Positions 16,413 to 25,492 are shown, counted from the first letter of the stretch. The stretch: DNA of 57,979 nt from an uncultured Chloroflexales bacterium (GCA_937902315.1 CALGUG010000001.1:1-57979); one strand, 5' to 3'. The notes: generated by a model not told the origin, from the letters alone. Numbers and translations are program-made.

Positions 16413-19400
16413 TTATTTCTTAACCAGAGGCAGATAGACCTTGTAGCCGCTTTGGACGATCTCGCTGCCCTTACCGATCAGTGAGACAAGGTGCGGGCTG
16501 TTGCTCGCGTTGCTGGTGATGGTAAGCGAGCCTTTGTGTTCGCCAACCTGGGTCGGCGCAAAGGTCACGGTTATGACACAGCTCGCGCCAGCCGCCAGAC
16601 TGTTGCCACAGTTGTTGGTCTGCTTGAAGTTGCTGTTGCTAACCGTAATAGCGCTGATCGTCGCTGCAGCCGTGCCGTTGTTGGTAATCGTTACCGTCTT
16701 GCTGGCCGCAGTCGGAGCATTAACAACTTGGTTATCGAACACAAGCTCCGAAACCGACAGACTGAGCGACGCACCAATGGTGCCTTTACCGCTTAAGCTG
16801 ACCGTGGTTGGCGAATTGATGGCGTTGCTCGCAACTGTTAGCACGCTCTTCAGGTCGCCAGCGGTTCTGGGTGTAAAGTTCACGTTGATGGTACAGCTGG
16901 CTCCAACCGCGAGCGTATTGCCACAGTTGTTGGTCTGCTTGAAGTTGTTGCCGCCAACCGTGATACTTGTGATAGTAGCTGGACTGGTACCAAAGTTAGA
17001 AACGGTCACCGCCTTGGCGGCACTGGTTGTGCCAACGCCTTGGTCGTCGAAGCTGAGCGACGTTGTCGACAGAGACAGCGCTGCGACACCTGTACCGCCA
17101 CCCGAGAGGTTAACCACATAAGGAAGCGGGTTCGCATTGCTGGTGATAGACAGCGTTCCAGTACGCTGGCCTTGGGCCGTCGGTTTGAACTTCACGCTCA
17201 CTGTACAGAACTGGTCTGGTAGGAGCTTGGCGGGACAGGCGTTGGTCTGTAAGAAGTCGCCCGTAACGCTAATATCGAGGATGGATACATCCAAGGTACC
17301 ATCATTGTTGAGCATGATGATCTTCGCAGCGCTCTCGGTACCCATAGGCTGCTGATCGAAGACCAGTGCATTGGGCGCAACGGTTAAGATACGCGTCTCG
17401 GTCGTTCCGATGCCTGACAAAGTGACCTTGTGTGGCTGGCCAGGCGCATTGCTGACTAGGGTTATCTCACCGTTACGTTGGCCTACAACAGTCGGCCTGA
17501 AGCTGACTTGAATGACACAGCTCTTCGCGATGCCCAGCGAATTGCCACAGTCCGATACAATGAACTCTGACGAGTTCGAGGTTAGCGAACTAATGCTGAG
17601 CGGTGCCGAGCCTGTGTTGGTCAGGGTGACGAGCTGAGGCGCAGAGATGAAATTAAGGGTTTGCTCTTCAAAGCTAAGCGATGTTGGGCTGAACTGAACG
17701 CGCGGCTTCGCGACTTCAGTTGCACCACAGCCACCGACACCGGGTGTACCGAAAGGTGTGCTCGAAACCTGCCAGCTCTCTGGCTTGCTATTATCGGCAT
17801 TAACATCGACCAGACAGAGCGAACCGTTACCGTTCGCGCCGGTTGGCCAAGAGCCTCCTGACGAATAGGGCACCGAGTCGATTACCTCGCCAGGCACGTT
17901 GTAGTAGCGCGAGTCTTGGGCTTGGTTCAACTCAAGCACGCTAGTGCCATTCGAGAGCTTACCACGCGAAGTATCAAACGGCTCAAAACCATAGCGGCTG
18001 GTGAATGGTTGCTTCTTGCCCGCAATCACAAGATACTGGCCAGGATAGATGGTTGTGTTGCGCGAGAACTTATAGCTGATACCCTTCGAGAAGTAAACGT
18101 TATCGAGCCGCAACGGGGTCTGGCCCTTGTTGTAAAGCTCAATGAACTCGTAGTCCTCGGGATCTTCACCGGCAGGCAAGCCAACTGCACTCGGCGCATA
18201 GTTGATCTCGGTGATCACCAAGTTCTCAAACGGCTGCGGCGGATAGAAGGTGTAACTGACCAGCGGGCTCCAGCGACCGTTGTCGAAGATACGGGCCTTG
18301 ATACGGGTGACTTCCGTAATCGGCATGTTTACGAGATCGCCACCGTTGATGGCCTTCGGCGAAACGGCACCAAACTCAAGGCGCGGATCGCTGTTGTCGA
18401 GCGTGTAGTAGATATCGCCGGCAGTAGCATTGGTGATCGGATTGGTGATCTGCAGAACGTAGTTCTCTGATACTTTGCCACCAGGTTGTGAGAACTTCGG
18501 CGGGTAAAGTGTATTCTCTGCGCTTGGATACCAGCCATTGTTGCGATATTGCGAGAGCAGCACATTGCTGCGGTTTGGACAGTAGACCGTCAGGCGGTTA
18601 TCGGTTACTTTTTCCCAACTTAATTGTTGGCTGTCGGTGTAAACGTGGGTTGGATCAACCTTATCATCGGTCGTCCAAGACTTGGTGTGCAGATAGGCCG
18701 GGAAGGTCTTGAGCAAGAGCGTCGAGTTTGTAGGCGGATAGGTATCGCGAACATAGTCGCCCCAACGCGCCGACTCAGCGATGATCGGCAGATCAACGAT
18801 CGCCATCAGTTCTTTATAGATCGCCTCACACTTCTTCGGAGTCAGCGTGCCGTTCGGATCGAGCACATGATTATAGAAGCGATCCTGCAAGATATGGCGA
18901 AACTCGGGATGAGTCATAAGGCCCTGGAAGATTCGCACAGGCGCATCTGGATCGCCCTTGATATCTTCCATCAAGGTGATGTCTTGGTTGAGTTTGTTGA
19001 AACCGCTATCGTTGTCCCAAGGGTAGAACTTCAGTCGATTATCGCTGCCACCGTTCATTCTGCGATAGGCGTTCCAGTTGTGATGCGGCCAGTCGGTCTT
19101 GCCGATATAGTGAACGTGAACAAAGTAGTCGGCAAAGTTCTCAAGATCGACGCGCTGCTTGATGAAGTTATAGTCCTCATCATCCAAGGGGTTAGGATAC
19201 TTTTGATTGACGCGTTCCAAGACATCAAAGTAGTAGTTATCATCTGGATCCGCAACCGGAATATCGTCAAAATCTTCATCGGCCGAGATCACCGTATAGT
19301 CGCTATCTTTGCCACCCAAATAGGTCTCTAGGAACTTCTCATCAACGCGCTCGGCCACGTTGTACAAGCCCCAGTAGAGGCCGTTCAGGTAGAGGTGGAC

Positions 19401-20483
19401 ATAGGTGCCTCGCGAACCGAGGTTGCCCATATCGATCCAAGCGCGGCGCGCCCACTCATCTTGAATGTAGTCGGCCTCACGGCGCTGATCACGGTCGAAG
19501 TAGGGGTAAGAGCGGTTACCACCGTTACGGAACACCAAACGATCAAACTTGTTGGCCGGGTCGCCGAAATCAAACATGTTGAAGCTCAAGCTGCCCGTAC
19601 CATAGCCTTTACGGAAGTAGACACGGAAGCTCTTCTTCGGTGTACGGTGTGGCTTGCGGCTGGCTTGGCCGTGGGTACGAATACCACCGGTCACGCTAAA
19701 ATTCAAACCCGGGTCAGCCGAGTTATTGGGGTCGATCCACTCGATCGACATAGGGCGTTCCCAAGAGCCATTCTTAACCGGGTTGTTATAAGGATCAGGA
19801 GGAGCGCCCTCTTTAGCAAAGGCGTTGTAATAGATACCGTAATTCGGATTCCACAACAGATCCTGATCGATAGAGATCGACACCGAAGGAATAGCCTTCA
19901 TGGCCGCCTCAAATTGGTTGCCATATTCAGGAGCATTGAGAATCTCAGGATCCATCTCATAGTCGGCAGGATACCAGCTATGACCAGGCTCTTCCTCATC
20001 GCCCATATCATCAGCCGCGAAGCGGCTAGGCCAACCATCAGGAGCATTGTTACCAACAGCCTGTGTACGCACGCCCGACAAGAAGATATAGGTACTGGCA
20101 ACTACATTCGAGGTTGCAGTAGCGTTATAAGCGATTGCACGTACAACTGTCGTTTGATCAATCGTAAACTTGGAACCCCCGTTTAGTATAGTGCCATGAG
20201 TACGAGTGGGCGTACTTCCATCAAGGGTATAACGTACCGTTAAACCACTGGCACGTTTTATCTCGATCTGAACATTACCAGTGTAAAAACCATGCGGAGG
20301 ATCAAACGTCGGTGATTCTACGGTTGTCTGAGCAGAGACTTCGCTTGGGCCGAAGCTTGAGGCAATAATCGCACAGGCGAAAGTAAACAAGACAAAAGCT
20401 CGTAGGAGCGATGCTCTTGCGCCGGGCTTTCGCGTGTCGGGAGTGCCTCTGTTTGCGCGTAAACGAGTACGTCTTAAAACCAT
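16413..20483 (-). CDS. Secreted CotH-kinase protein with lamin-tail and hydin-type repeats
   Basis: A 1356-residue exported protein. Order: signal peptide (about 28-50); chitobiase/FN3-like domain (55-135); CotH kinase-like domain (about 195-590) with the catalytic-type segment FYPWDNDSGFN and the GGIRTHGQASR loop; a second chitobiase-like domain (665-750); lamin-tail domain (750-925); four ASPM/hydin-like ~105-residue repeats (930-1345); and a C-terminal YKVYLPLVKK tail. Repeats 3 and 4 share a 30-bp-long near-identical DNA tract, so duplicated recently, and each repeat keeps a paired Cys (NxCGNxL...SC). CotH enzymes phosphorylate extracellular protein. GAGGAG precedes the ATG. A DUF4956 gene lies 343 bp upstream on the same strand. 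Confidence 0.9.
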   Translation of the reverse strand: MVLRRTRLRANRGTPDTRKPGARASLLRAFVLFTFACAIIASSFGPSEVSAQTTVESPTFDPPHGFYTGNVQIEIKRASGLTVRYTLDGSTPTRTHGTILNGGSKFTIDQTTVVRAIAYNATATSNVVASTYIFLSGVRTQAVGNNAPDGWPSRFAADDMGDEEEPGHSWYPADYEMDPEILNAPEYGNQFEAAMKAIPSVSISIDQDLLWNPNYGIYYNAFAKEGAPPDPYNNPVKNGSWERPMSIEWIDPNNSADPGLNFSVTGGIRTHGQASRKPHRTPKKSFRVYFRKGYGTGSLSFNMFDFGDPANKFDRLVFRNGGNRSYPYFDRDQRREADYIQDEWARRAWIDMGNLGSRGTYVHLYLNGLYWGLYNVAERVDEKFLETYLGGKDSDYTVISADEDFDDIPVADPDDNYYFDVLERVNQKYPNPLDDEDYNFIKQRVDLENFADYFVHVHYIGKTDWPHHNWNAYRRMNGGSDNRLKFYPWDNDSGFNKLNQDITLMEDIKGDPDAPVRIFQGLMTHPEFRHILQDRFYNHVLDPNGTLTPKKCEAIYKELMAIVDLPIIAESARWGDYVRDTYPPTNSTLLLKTFPAYLHTKSWTTDDKVDPTHVYTDSQQLSWEKVTDNRLTVYCPNRSNVLLSQYRNNGWYPSAENTLYPPKFSQPGGKVSENYVLQITNPITNATAGDIYYTLDNSDPRLEFGAVSPKAINGGDLVNMPITEVTRIKARIFDNGRWSPLVSYTFYPPQPFENLVITEINYAPSAVGLPAGEDPEDYEFIELYNKGQTPLRLDNVYFSKGISYKFSRNTTIYPGQYLVIAGKKQPFTSRYGFEPFDTSRGKLSNGTSVLELNQAQDSRYYNVPGEVIDSVPYSSGGSWPTGANGNGSLCLVDVNADNSKPESWQVSSTPFGTPGVGGCGATEVAKPRVQFSPTSLSFEEQTLNFISAPQLVTLTNTGSAPLSISSLTSNSSEFIVSDCGNSLGIAKSCVIQVSFRPTVVGQRNGEITLVSNAPGQPHKVTLSGIGTTETRILTVAPNALVFDQQPMGTESAAKIIMLNNDGTLDVSILDISVTGDFLQTNACPAKLLPDQFCTVSVKFKPTAQGQRTGTLSITSNANPLPYVVNLSGGGTGVAALSLSTTSLSFDDQGVGTTSAAKAVTVSNFGTSPATITSITVGGNNFKQTNNCGNTLAVGASCTINVNFTPRTAGDLKSVLTVASNAINSPTTVSLSGKGTIGASLSLSVSELVFDNQVVNAPTAASKTVTITNNGTAAATISAITVSNSNFKQTNNCGNSLAAGASCVITVTFAPTQVGEHKGSLTITSNASNSPHLVSLIGKGSEIVQSGYKVYLPLVKK

Positions 20484-20826
20484 GTGCAGCTCCTCAAATA
20501 GTAGACGGAAGGTCGCTGTAAGCGAATACGTCTCGAATAACCAAAGAACACGTTCTCGGTATCCTTACAACCACGACGCTCAGGCATGAACAACAAGCTG
20601 GAGAGAGCGAAGATCGAACAAAACCTAGCTGCGAATGTTCTACTGAAAATGCTATACGAGCAGCAATTTAGTCTTTTTGCGTCAAATTTTGCGTACAAAA
20701 AGTTATGCGCGTTCAACGTTGAGCGCGCCTGCTCTACTTCGACAGACAAGGTCGCCGAAATGATTATATTTTCGTTCTAGAGGCTAAGCTCCTTCTAGTG
20801 AAACAAGCGCTATGTACGCGCTTGTA
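20484..20826. other. Intergenic region between DUF4956 and CotH genes
   Basis: Holds a 22-bp near-palindrome at 20707-20728 and a short hairpin just past the DUF4956 stop (ACAAGCG/CGCTTGT, 20803-20825). The DNA is otherwise AT-rich without a supported gene; the small frame at 20586-20780 has no protein-like features. Confidence 0.5.
20707..20728. promoter_or_regulatory. Palindrome upstream of CotH gene
   Basis: Arms GCGCGTTCAAC and GTTGAGCGCGC are complementary except for one G-T pair, with no loop between them. This is operator-like and lies about 225 bp upstream of the CotH start. Confidence 0.4.
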
Positions 20827-21429
20827 TTAGTTTGCAGGATTGTCAGCGTAGCGAACGTTGAGTACCGTAATCTCTCGAACATAGTCGACATGATCGATGG
20901 CGTAGTCTAAGACTCGTACATTAAGACGCTGTTCAAGATCGGCGCGTAGACTCTGATCATTGGGGTGAATGCGGTCGAGCGTAATCTGCTTACGACCAAC
21001 AGTCTGCATCAAGCGAGGGTGATCGATAATATAAATCAGCGTCACAGCGATAACATTCAGCAAAATACCAAAGATCAACTCAGAGAGAAGTGGAGTCTGA
21101 TCGGAAACATTGAAGGCGTTGATCAAGGCGATGACTAAGACCATAAACACATAGGCCAGCTCGGTATTGCTGAACGCTTCGCTACGAATACGCACAATCG
21201 AAAGGATGGCGAAAAGACCGAAGCCAACACCCATAGCGGTTTGTTGAGTTGACATCACGGTCATAACCAGAAAGAGACCAACATTAAGGGCGGTGAAAGC
21301 CATTAATAGGTCACGACGCGAATGGCGCTTGAAATAGATAAAATAGGCAACCAGAATAATCGAAATAAGATTGAAAACAAAATGGATAAGAAAGCTAATA
21401 ATATTGTCCGAAAAGATCTCGTTCAACAC
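20827..21429 (-). CDS. DUF4956 membrane protein
   Basis: A 200-residue integral membrane protein with about four TM helices (about 12-32, 42-60, 65-80 and 90-145) and a soluble C-terminal domain of about 60 residues. The GFGLFAILSIVRIRSEAFSN loop is typical of DUF4956. GTG start with AAGAGGAGCG upstream. In many bacteria DUF4956 genes sit beside a VTC-domain polyphosphate polymerase and a CotH kinase gene; here the CotH partner is the next gene downstream but no VTC gene is in the window. Likely role: envelope-associated partner of that system; the molecular function is unknown. Confidence 0.85.
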   Translation of the reverse strand: MLNEIFSDNIISFLIHFVFNLISIILVAYFIYFKRHSRRDLLMAFTALNVGLFLVMTVMSTQQTAMGVGFGLFAILSIVRIRSEAFSNTELAYVFMVLVIALINAFNVSDQTPLLSELIFGILLNVIAVTLIYIIDHPRLMQTVGRKQITLDRIHPNDQSLRADLEQRLNVRVLDYAIDHVDYVREITVLNVRYADNPAN

Positions 21430-22094
21430 GGTCTCGCTCCTCTTGCTCGTGAAATGAACCGCTTCATTTCTAGTTGAAGGTAGCTCCCCAACGATCGGTC
21501 TATCTACTTATCCAACCGGTTAAAAGCACATAATGAAAGCTGCCTTTAGAATAAGAAGGCTTCAAGCCAAGTTTTGCAGCCTCACAGATATGCCTGTATT
21601 CAGAGATCAACCCAGAGATTAACAATTGGTTTGATCCGCTGCGTCGTATCTTGTTCTCCCTATGATCTCGCTTAACGTTATACCTTGCAGCGATGAAAAG
21701 GGGACAAATATCAAGCTACATAAAATGAACATTCGTAAATGTATCAAGAGATTTGCCACATCTAGAGGCTATCAGATAATAAATCTCGACAATATCTATT
21801 AAATTGTTGAGTATGAGCTGAAAACCCAACTCATAGTTGGCACGATCGTTTCAACATAAAAGACAGCTCCGCGACTTAAGATCCCAGAGCAGGCCTGGCC
21901 TATAGACGTGTTCGCTCGTTATGATGTTCGCTCGTTATGAAAGGAAGTGAAAGAGAATTTATTCAAACCCATATATCAGCTAATATACATAACGACTGAT
22001 GATATACGAGGCTCGTGTTGGCCAAAAAAGCGCTTTAAGACAAAATGCTGTGGTACTATTGGCTCAGTCAGAGCAGGAGGGTAGATAAGACGCC
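21430..22094. other. AT-rich divergent intergenic region
   Basis: A 665-bp gap between the divergent DUF4956 and DNA methyltransferase genes. It holds a 16-bp tandem direct repeat (21910-21940) and a CCAACT/AGTTGG palindrome near 21827-21841. No repeat-family core, RNA gene or coding frame was supported. Confidence 0.5.
21910..21940 (+). repeat. 16-bp tandem direct repeat
   Basis: GTTCGCTCGTTATGA occurs twice, at 21910-21924 and 21926-21940, a 16-bp period. It lies about 155 bp upstream of the methyltransferase start and may be a regulator-binding iteron. Confidence 0.6.
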
Positions 22095-23204
22095 GTGGTA
22101 CTAGATCAGATTTATCAAGGTGATTGCTGTGAAGTGATGGCGACGCTCCCCGAACGCAGCGTCGACCTGATTTTTGCCGATCCACCCTATAACTTACAAT
22201 TACGTCAAGAGTTGTGGCGGCCTAACATGACCCGCGTTGATGCGGTTGACGATGAGTGGGATCAATTCAGCGATTTTGAAGCCTACGACAAGTTCACAAT
22301 CGCCTGGCTCACAGCCTGTCGGCGTGTTTTAAAAGAGACCGGCACGATTTGGGTGATCGGAAGTTATCACAATATTTATCGTGTCGGAAAAATAATGCAA
22401 GATCTCGGTTTTTGGATCTTGAACGATGTCATTTGGGTCAAAACCAACCCTATGCCAAACTTCCGCGGTGTACGTTTTACCAACGCCCACGAAACGCTAT
22501 TATGGTGCAAAAAGAGCGTCCAGCAGAAAAAATATACCTTTAACTACCAAGCTATGAAGATGTTGAACGACGAGAAACAGATGCGGAGCGACTGGTTGCT
22601 CCCGATCTGTACCGGCCCAGAACGGATCAACATCGATGGTGAAAAACTGCATACGACCCAAAAGCCCGAAGCCCTGCTCTACCGCATACTGCTCGCCAGC
22701 AGCAATCCGGGCGATATCGTGCTCGATCCCTTCTCGGGCACGGGCACGACCGCTGCAGTAGCCAAACGCTTGGGGCGTCACTACATCGGCATCGAGCGAG
22801 AAGCAAGCTATATCGAACCCTCGCGCCAGCGCTTAGCGGCAATCGAACCAGCCAAAGACGACGCCGAACTATACGGGCGCTACGCAACACGCCGCAACCA
22901 GCCGCGCCTCCCCTTCGGGGCGCTGTTAGAAGCAGGCCTACTTCAACCCGGCACAACGCTCTACTTCGACAAGAGCATCGAGAAGAGCGCGACCGTGCTA
23001 GCCGATGGCTCTCTGCGCACGCCCGATGGCACGCGCGGCTCGATTCACAAAATCGGCGTCTACTATTCCAAAGGCCCATCGTGCAACGGCTGGGACCACT
23101 GGTACCTGCTCGATGACGAAGGACAATGGCTAGTGATCGATCACTTTCGCGAACAGATTCGCAAGCAACGTCAGGCCGAACTGGTTCGCGAAAACGCAAA
23201 GTAA
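22095..23204 (+). CDS. CcrM/HinfI-like adenine DNA methyltransferase with RAMA domain
   Basis: A 369-residue beta-class N6-adenine methyltransferase. Catalytic motif IV is FADPPYNLQL (about 28-37), shared with CcrM-type GANTC enzymes. The target-recognition segment follows, then motif I near residue 215 as DPFSGTGTT. The C-terminal ~90 residues (from LPFGALLEAG) form a RAMA domain. No restriction endonuclease gene is adjacent, so it is probably an orphan regulatory methylase. GTG start; GGAGG lies 14 bp upstream, rather far. Codon usage is like its neighbours. The GANTC target is inferred from the family, not shown. Confidence 0.9.
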   Translation: MVLDQIYQGDCCEVMATLPERSVDLIFADPPYNLQLRQELWRPNMTRVDAVDDEWDQFSDFEAYDKFTIAWLTACRRVLKETGTIWVIGSYHNIYRVGKIMQDLGFWILNDVIWVKTNPMPNFRGVRFTNAHETLLWCKKSVQQKKYTFNYQAMKMLNDEKQMRSDWLLPICTGPERINIDGEKLHTTQKPEALLYRILLASSNPGDIVLDPFSGTGTTAAVAKRLGRHYIGIEREASYIEPSRQRLAAIEPAKDDAELYGRYATRRNQPRLPFGALLEAGLLQPGTTLYFDKSIEKSATVLADGSLRTPDGTRGSIHKIGVYYSKGPSCNGWDHWYLLDDEGQWLVIDHFREQIRKQRQAELVRENAK

Positions 23205-23338
23205 ACTCCTCCGTTGTCCATTTCAACTAGGTGCAAACCGCAACAAAGCGAACAATGCTTTTCAAAACTTTCGTTGGAAAGCACACAAAACTGCAATATC
23301 ACACATGCGCTTCTCGCATACAGATCATTTGAGAAGGG

Positions 23339-23379
23339 GTTAAGAGAGCTTTGGTAGCAGATGCCAAAGCTCTCTTAAC
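23339..23379 (+). terminator. Strong hairpin after the DNA methyltransferase gene
   Basis: Perfect 16-bp stem GTTAAGAGAGCTTTGG / CCAAAGCTCTCTTAAC, 9-nt loop. No U-tract on either side, so it may be a terminator of another type, a processing site or the leader of the next gene. Confidence 0.5.
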
Positions 23380-23480
23380 ATGGACAGGGTGCAGCTAGAC
23401 AAAACGGGCCTTCGCGTAACTCGCGTTACAATAGAGGCAATGTTGTACAAATCTAGCAAGAAAAAGAGACCACAGCGATT

Positions 23481-24266
23481 ATGCTTGAAGATATTGTGAT
23501 CGTTCTCCACCGCCCACGCAATCCCGTCAATATCGGCGGTGTTGTGCGAGCCATGCGCAACATGGGCCTGCGCAACCTGCGTCTGGTCGATCCAGTCGAA
23601 TACGACCCCTACCACATCACCGGAATCGCTCATCGCAGCGACGAGTTTCTGGAGACCGTAACCCACTATGCCACCCTTGAAGAGGCGCTGCACGATGTGC
23701 ACTATGTGATAGGCACAACCGCCCGTCTGCGCAGCGACCGGCTCTCTAACGACGATCTGCGCACGCTCGCGCCCGACTGGCTCAAGCGCACCGCCCTCGG
23801 GCCGGTCGCCATCGTCTTTGGCCCCGAAGACAAAGGCCTCGACAACGCCGCACTCGATCTCTGCCATATCGTGGTGCGCATCCCGGTCGATCCCGAATAT
23901 GCCTCGCTCAACCTAGCCCAAGCCGCGCTGATCCTAATGTACGAGCTGCGTATGGCTGCCCTGAGCCTAGGCGATATCGAACGCCAAGAGATTGAGACGA
24001 GCGCCGCGCCGCCCACCACAGCCCAGCTTGAGCAGTTCTTCTACTCGCTCGATCTCGCGCTCAACCGCATCGACTTTTTCAAGCCTGGGCGCGCCGAAGG
24101 CATTATGCGCAGCCTGCGCAAGCTGACCTATCGAGCCGCCCCAACCCAGCGCGAAACCGGCCTGCTAACCGCCATCGCCCGCGAGATCGTCAACGCAATG
24201 AACCGCGCCAGCAAGAGCGCTTCCAAAGCACCCCAAAGCGAGCAGACAGCAGAGCAAGACAGCTAG
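23481..24266 (+). CDS. TrmJ-like SPOUT RNA methyltransferase
   Basis: A 261-residue member of the SpoU/TrmH superfamily. Its N terminus HRPRNPVNIGGVVRAMRNMG is the conserved first motif; the knot motifs are VFGPEDKGL and SLNLAQAALILMYEL. TrmJ proteins methylate the 2'-O of position 32 in tRNA anticodon loops, and this one has the extra C-terminal helical tail (about 170-261). The exact target (tRNA or rRNA) is inferred. AAAAAGAGACC precedes the ATG. It stands alone, after a strong hairpin. Confidence 0.87.
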   Translation: MLEDIVIVLHRPRNPVNIGGVVRAMRNMGLRNLRLVDPVEYDPYHITGIAHRSDEFLETVTHYATLEEALHDVHYVIGTTARLRSDRLSNDDLRTLAPDWLKRTALGPVAIVFGPEDKGLDNAALDLCHIVVRIPVDPEYASLNLAQAALILMYELRMAALSLGDIERQEIETSAAPPTTAQLEQFFYSLDLALNRIDFFKPGRAEGIMRSLRKLTYRAAPTQRETGLLTAIAREIVNAMNRASKSASKAPQSEQTAEQDS

Positions 24267-24340
24267 CAAATACGGGCGCTCACAAATTCACTGTGGTGTA
24301 TATTCTGGCGGTAAGGTCTCTAAGCTACAAAGACTTTTGG

Positions 24341-24358
24341 CGCGTCCGCCTACGGCTA
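24341..24358 (-). repeat. R1 core repeat
   Basis: Core on the minus strand. It is followed, on the plus-strand side, by CAAATCGGCCGTCC and CCATTCGGC. The convergent gap 24267-24575 contains this core and the R3-like element at 24434-24570, and no gene. Confidence 0.75.
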
Positions 24359-24433
24359 CCAAATCGGCCGTCCTTCCATTCGGCTGCTTGCTGTCAGCGC
24401 AGCGCTGCGTTCATTGCTGAAAGTCAGCGATTG

Positions 24434-24570
24434 TTTCACCACAGAGAAACGCAAGGCACGGAGACTTTTTGCAAGAGCTGTCATGTTCGAGGGCGAAGCT
24501 AGGTTGGCTTCGACAGGCTCAGCCAACGAAAGCTTTCACGACTGAGGCGCGCAAGGCACAGAAACGTTAT
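24434..24570 (+). repeat. R3-like element, copy 3
   Basis: Starts TTTCACCACAGAGAAACGC and ends near GAGGCGCGCAAGGCACAG. The middle has GGTTGGCTTCGACAGGCTCA followed by GCCAACG, a near-palindrome also present at 64-88. More diverged than the other copies. Confidence 0.55.
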
Positions 24571-24575
24571 GCAAT

Positions 24576-24618
24576 AAAAACAGGGCTTATTCCGCACCAG
24601 TATGTGGAATAAGCCCTG
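24576..24618 (-). terminator. Terminator of the SDR gene
   Basis: 13-bp perfect stem CAGGGCTTATTCC / GGAATAAGCCCTG, followed on the minus strand by TTTTTATTGC. Eight nucleotides past the stop of the SDR gene. Confidence 0.85.
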
Positions 24619-24626
24619 TATCCAGC

Positions 24627-25412
24627 CTAGAAAGTAATTAAGCCACCCGTTACATTGATAGCCTGACCCGTCATATAACGCGAATCGGGGCCAGCCAAGA
24701 ACGAAACAACCGCAGCAACATCATCGGGCGTACCGATCTGACCCATTGGGATACGACCCACTCGCTCGGCGCGGATCTCTTCGGGCGCACGCCCGGTCAC
24801 GCGCGCAAACTCGCGATCGACCACATCTTGCATGGGCGTCTCGATCACCCCCGGGCAAACACAATTGACGCGAATACCATCTTTGGCGTGCGCCATAGCC
24901 AAGGTTTTGGTCATTGCGATCACAGCGGCCTTGCTCACATTGTAGATCGGGTGCTGAATCGTGCTAGCAACTTTGCCCGCCATCGAAGCCAAGTTCACGA
25001 TTCGCCCCGAGCGCTGCTGAACCATATGGCGCAGCACCAAGGTCGAAAAGAAATAGACCGCCTTGGCATTCACATCCATCACGCTGTCCCAATGCTCTTC
25101 GGTTACATCGATCGGCAGCGCGACACGCTGAATGGCCGCGTTGTTCACCAATACATCGAGTCGCCCCAACTGCTTGAGAGTCTGATCAACAACCGTTTCG
25201 CGATCGATAGCGCTGCGCACATTGGCGGCGATGCCGAGCGCACGTCGTCCCAAGGCGCGCGCCTCTTGGGCCACACGCTCGGCGGCCTCTTGCGAGAGAT
25301 CGGCCACCACAAGATCAAAGCCGTCCTGCGCTAGACGCAGCGCAATGCCGCGCCCGATGCCCTGTCCGCCGCCAGTTACGATCGCTACCTGCCCTGTTAC
25401 TGCTGTTTCCAT
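24627..25412 (-). CDS. Short-chain dehydrogenase/reductase
   Basis: A 261-residue classical SDR. Cofactor loop TGGGQGIG (14-21), NNAA motif (about 91-94), and the catalytic YNVSK (157-161) preceded by the Ser of VNLASMAG. The D41-region VADLSQ favours NAD. The C-terminal YMTGQAINVTGG is typical. The sequence fits 3-oxoacyl-ACP-reductase or polyol/sugar dehydrogenase-like enzymes; a role as a sugar dehydrogenase is attractive because a xylonate dehydratase lies 4 kb away, but this is inference. ATG with AGAGGAG upstream; own terminator downstream. Confidence 0.85.
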   Translation of the reverse strand: METAVTGQVAIVTGGGQGIGRGIALRLAQDGFDLVVADLSQEAAERVAQEARALGRRALGIAANVRSAIDRETVVDQTLKQLGRLDVLVNNAAIQRVALPIDVTEEHWDSVMDVNAKAVYFFSTLVLRHMVQQRSGRIVNLASMAGKVASTIQHPIYNVSKAAVIAMTKTLAMAHAKDGIRVNCVCPGVIETPMQDVVDREFARVTGRAPEEIRAERVGRIPMGQIGTPDDVAAVVSFLAGPDSRYMTGQAINVTGGLITF

Positions 25413-25492
25413 AGCCTGTCACTCCTCTTTGTGACGTTATCTTCAATGACGCACACATACTACCTCAGAATAGCGCCAGCGCTGCAGACAGC

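Noticed and set aside
18624..19331. A 235-codon plus-strand open frame
   Set aside because: Antisense to the CotH kinase domain; no independent support.
22095..24266. A restriction-modification system built on the DNA methyltransferase
   Set aside because: The next gene downstream is an RNA methyltransferase and the upstream gene is DUF4956; no endonuclease is present.
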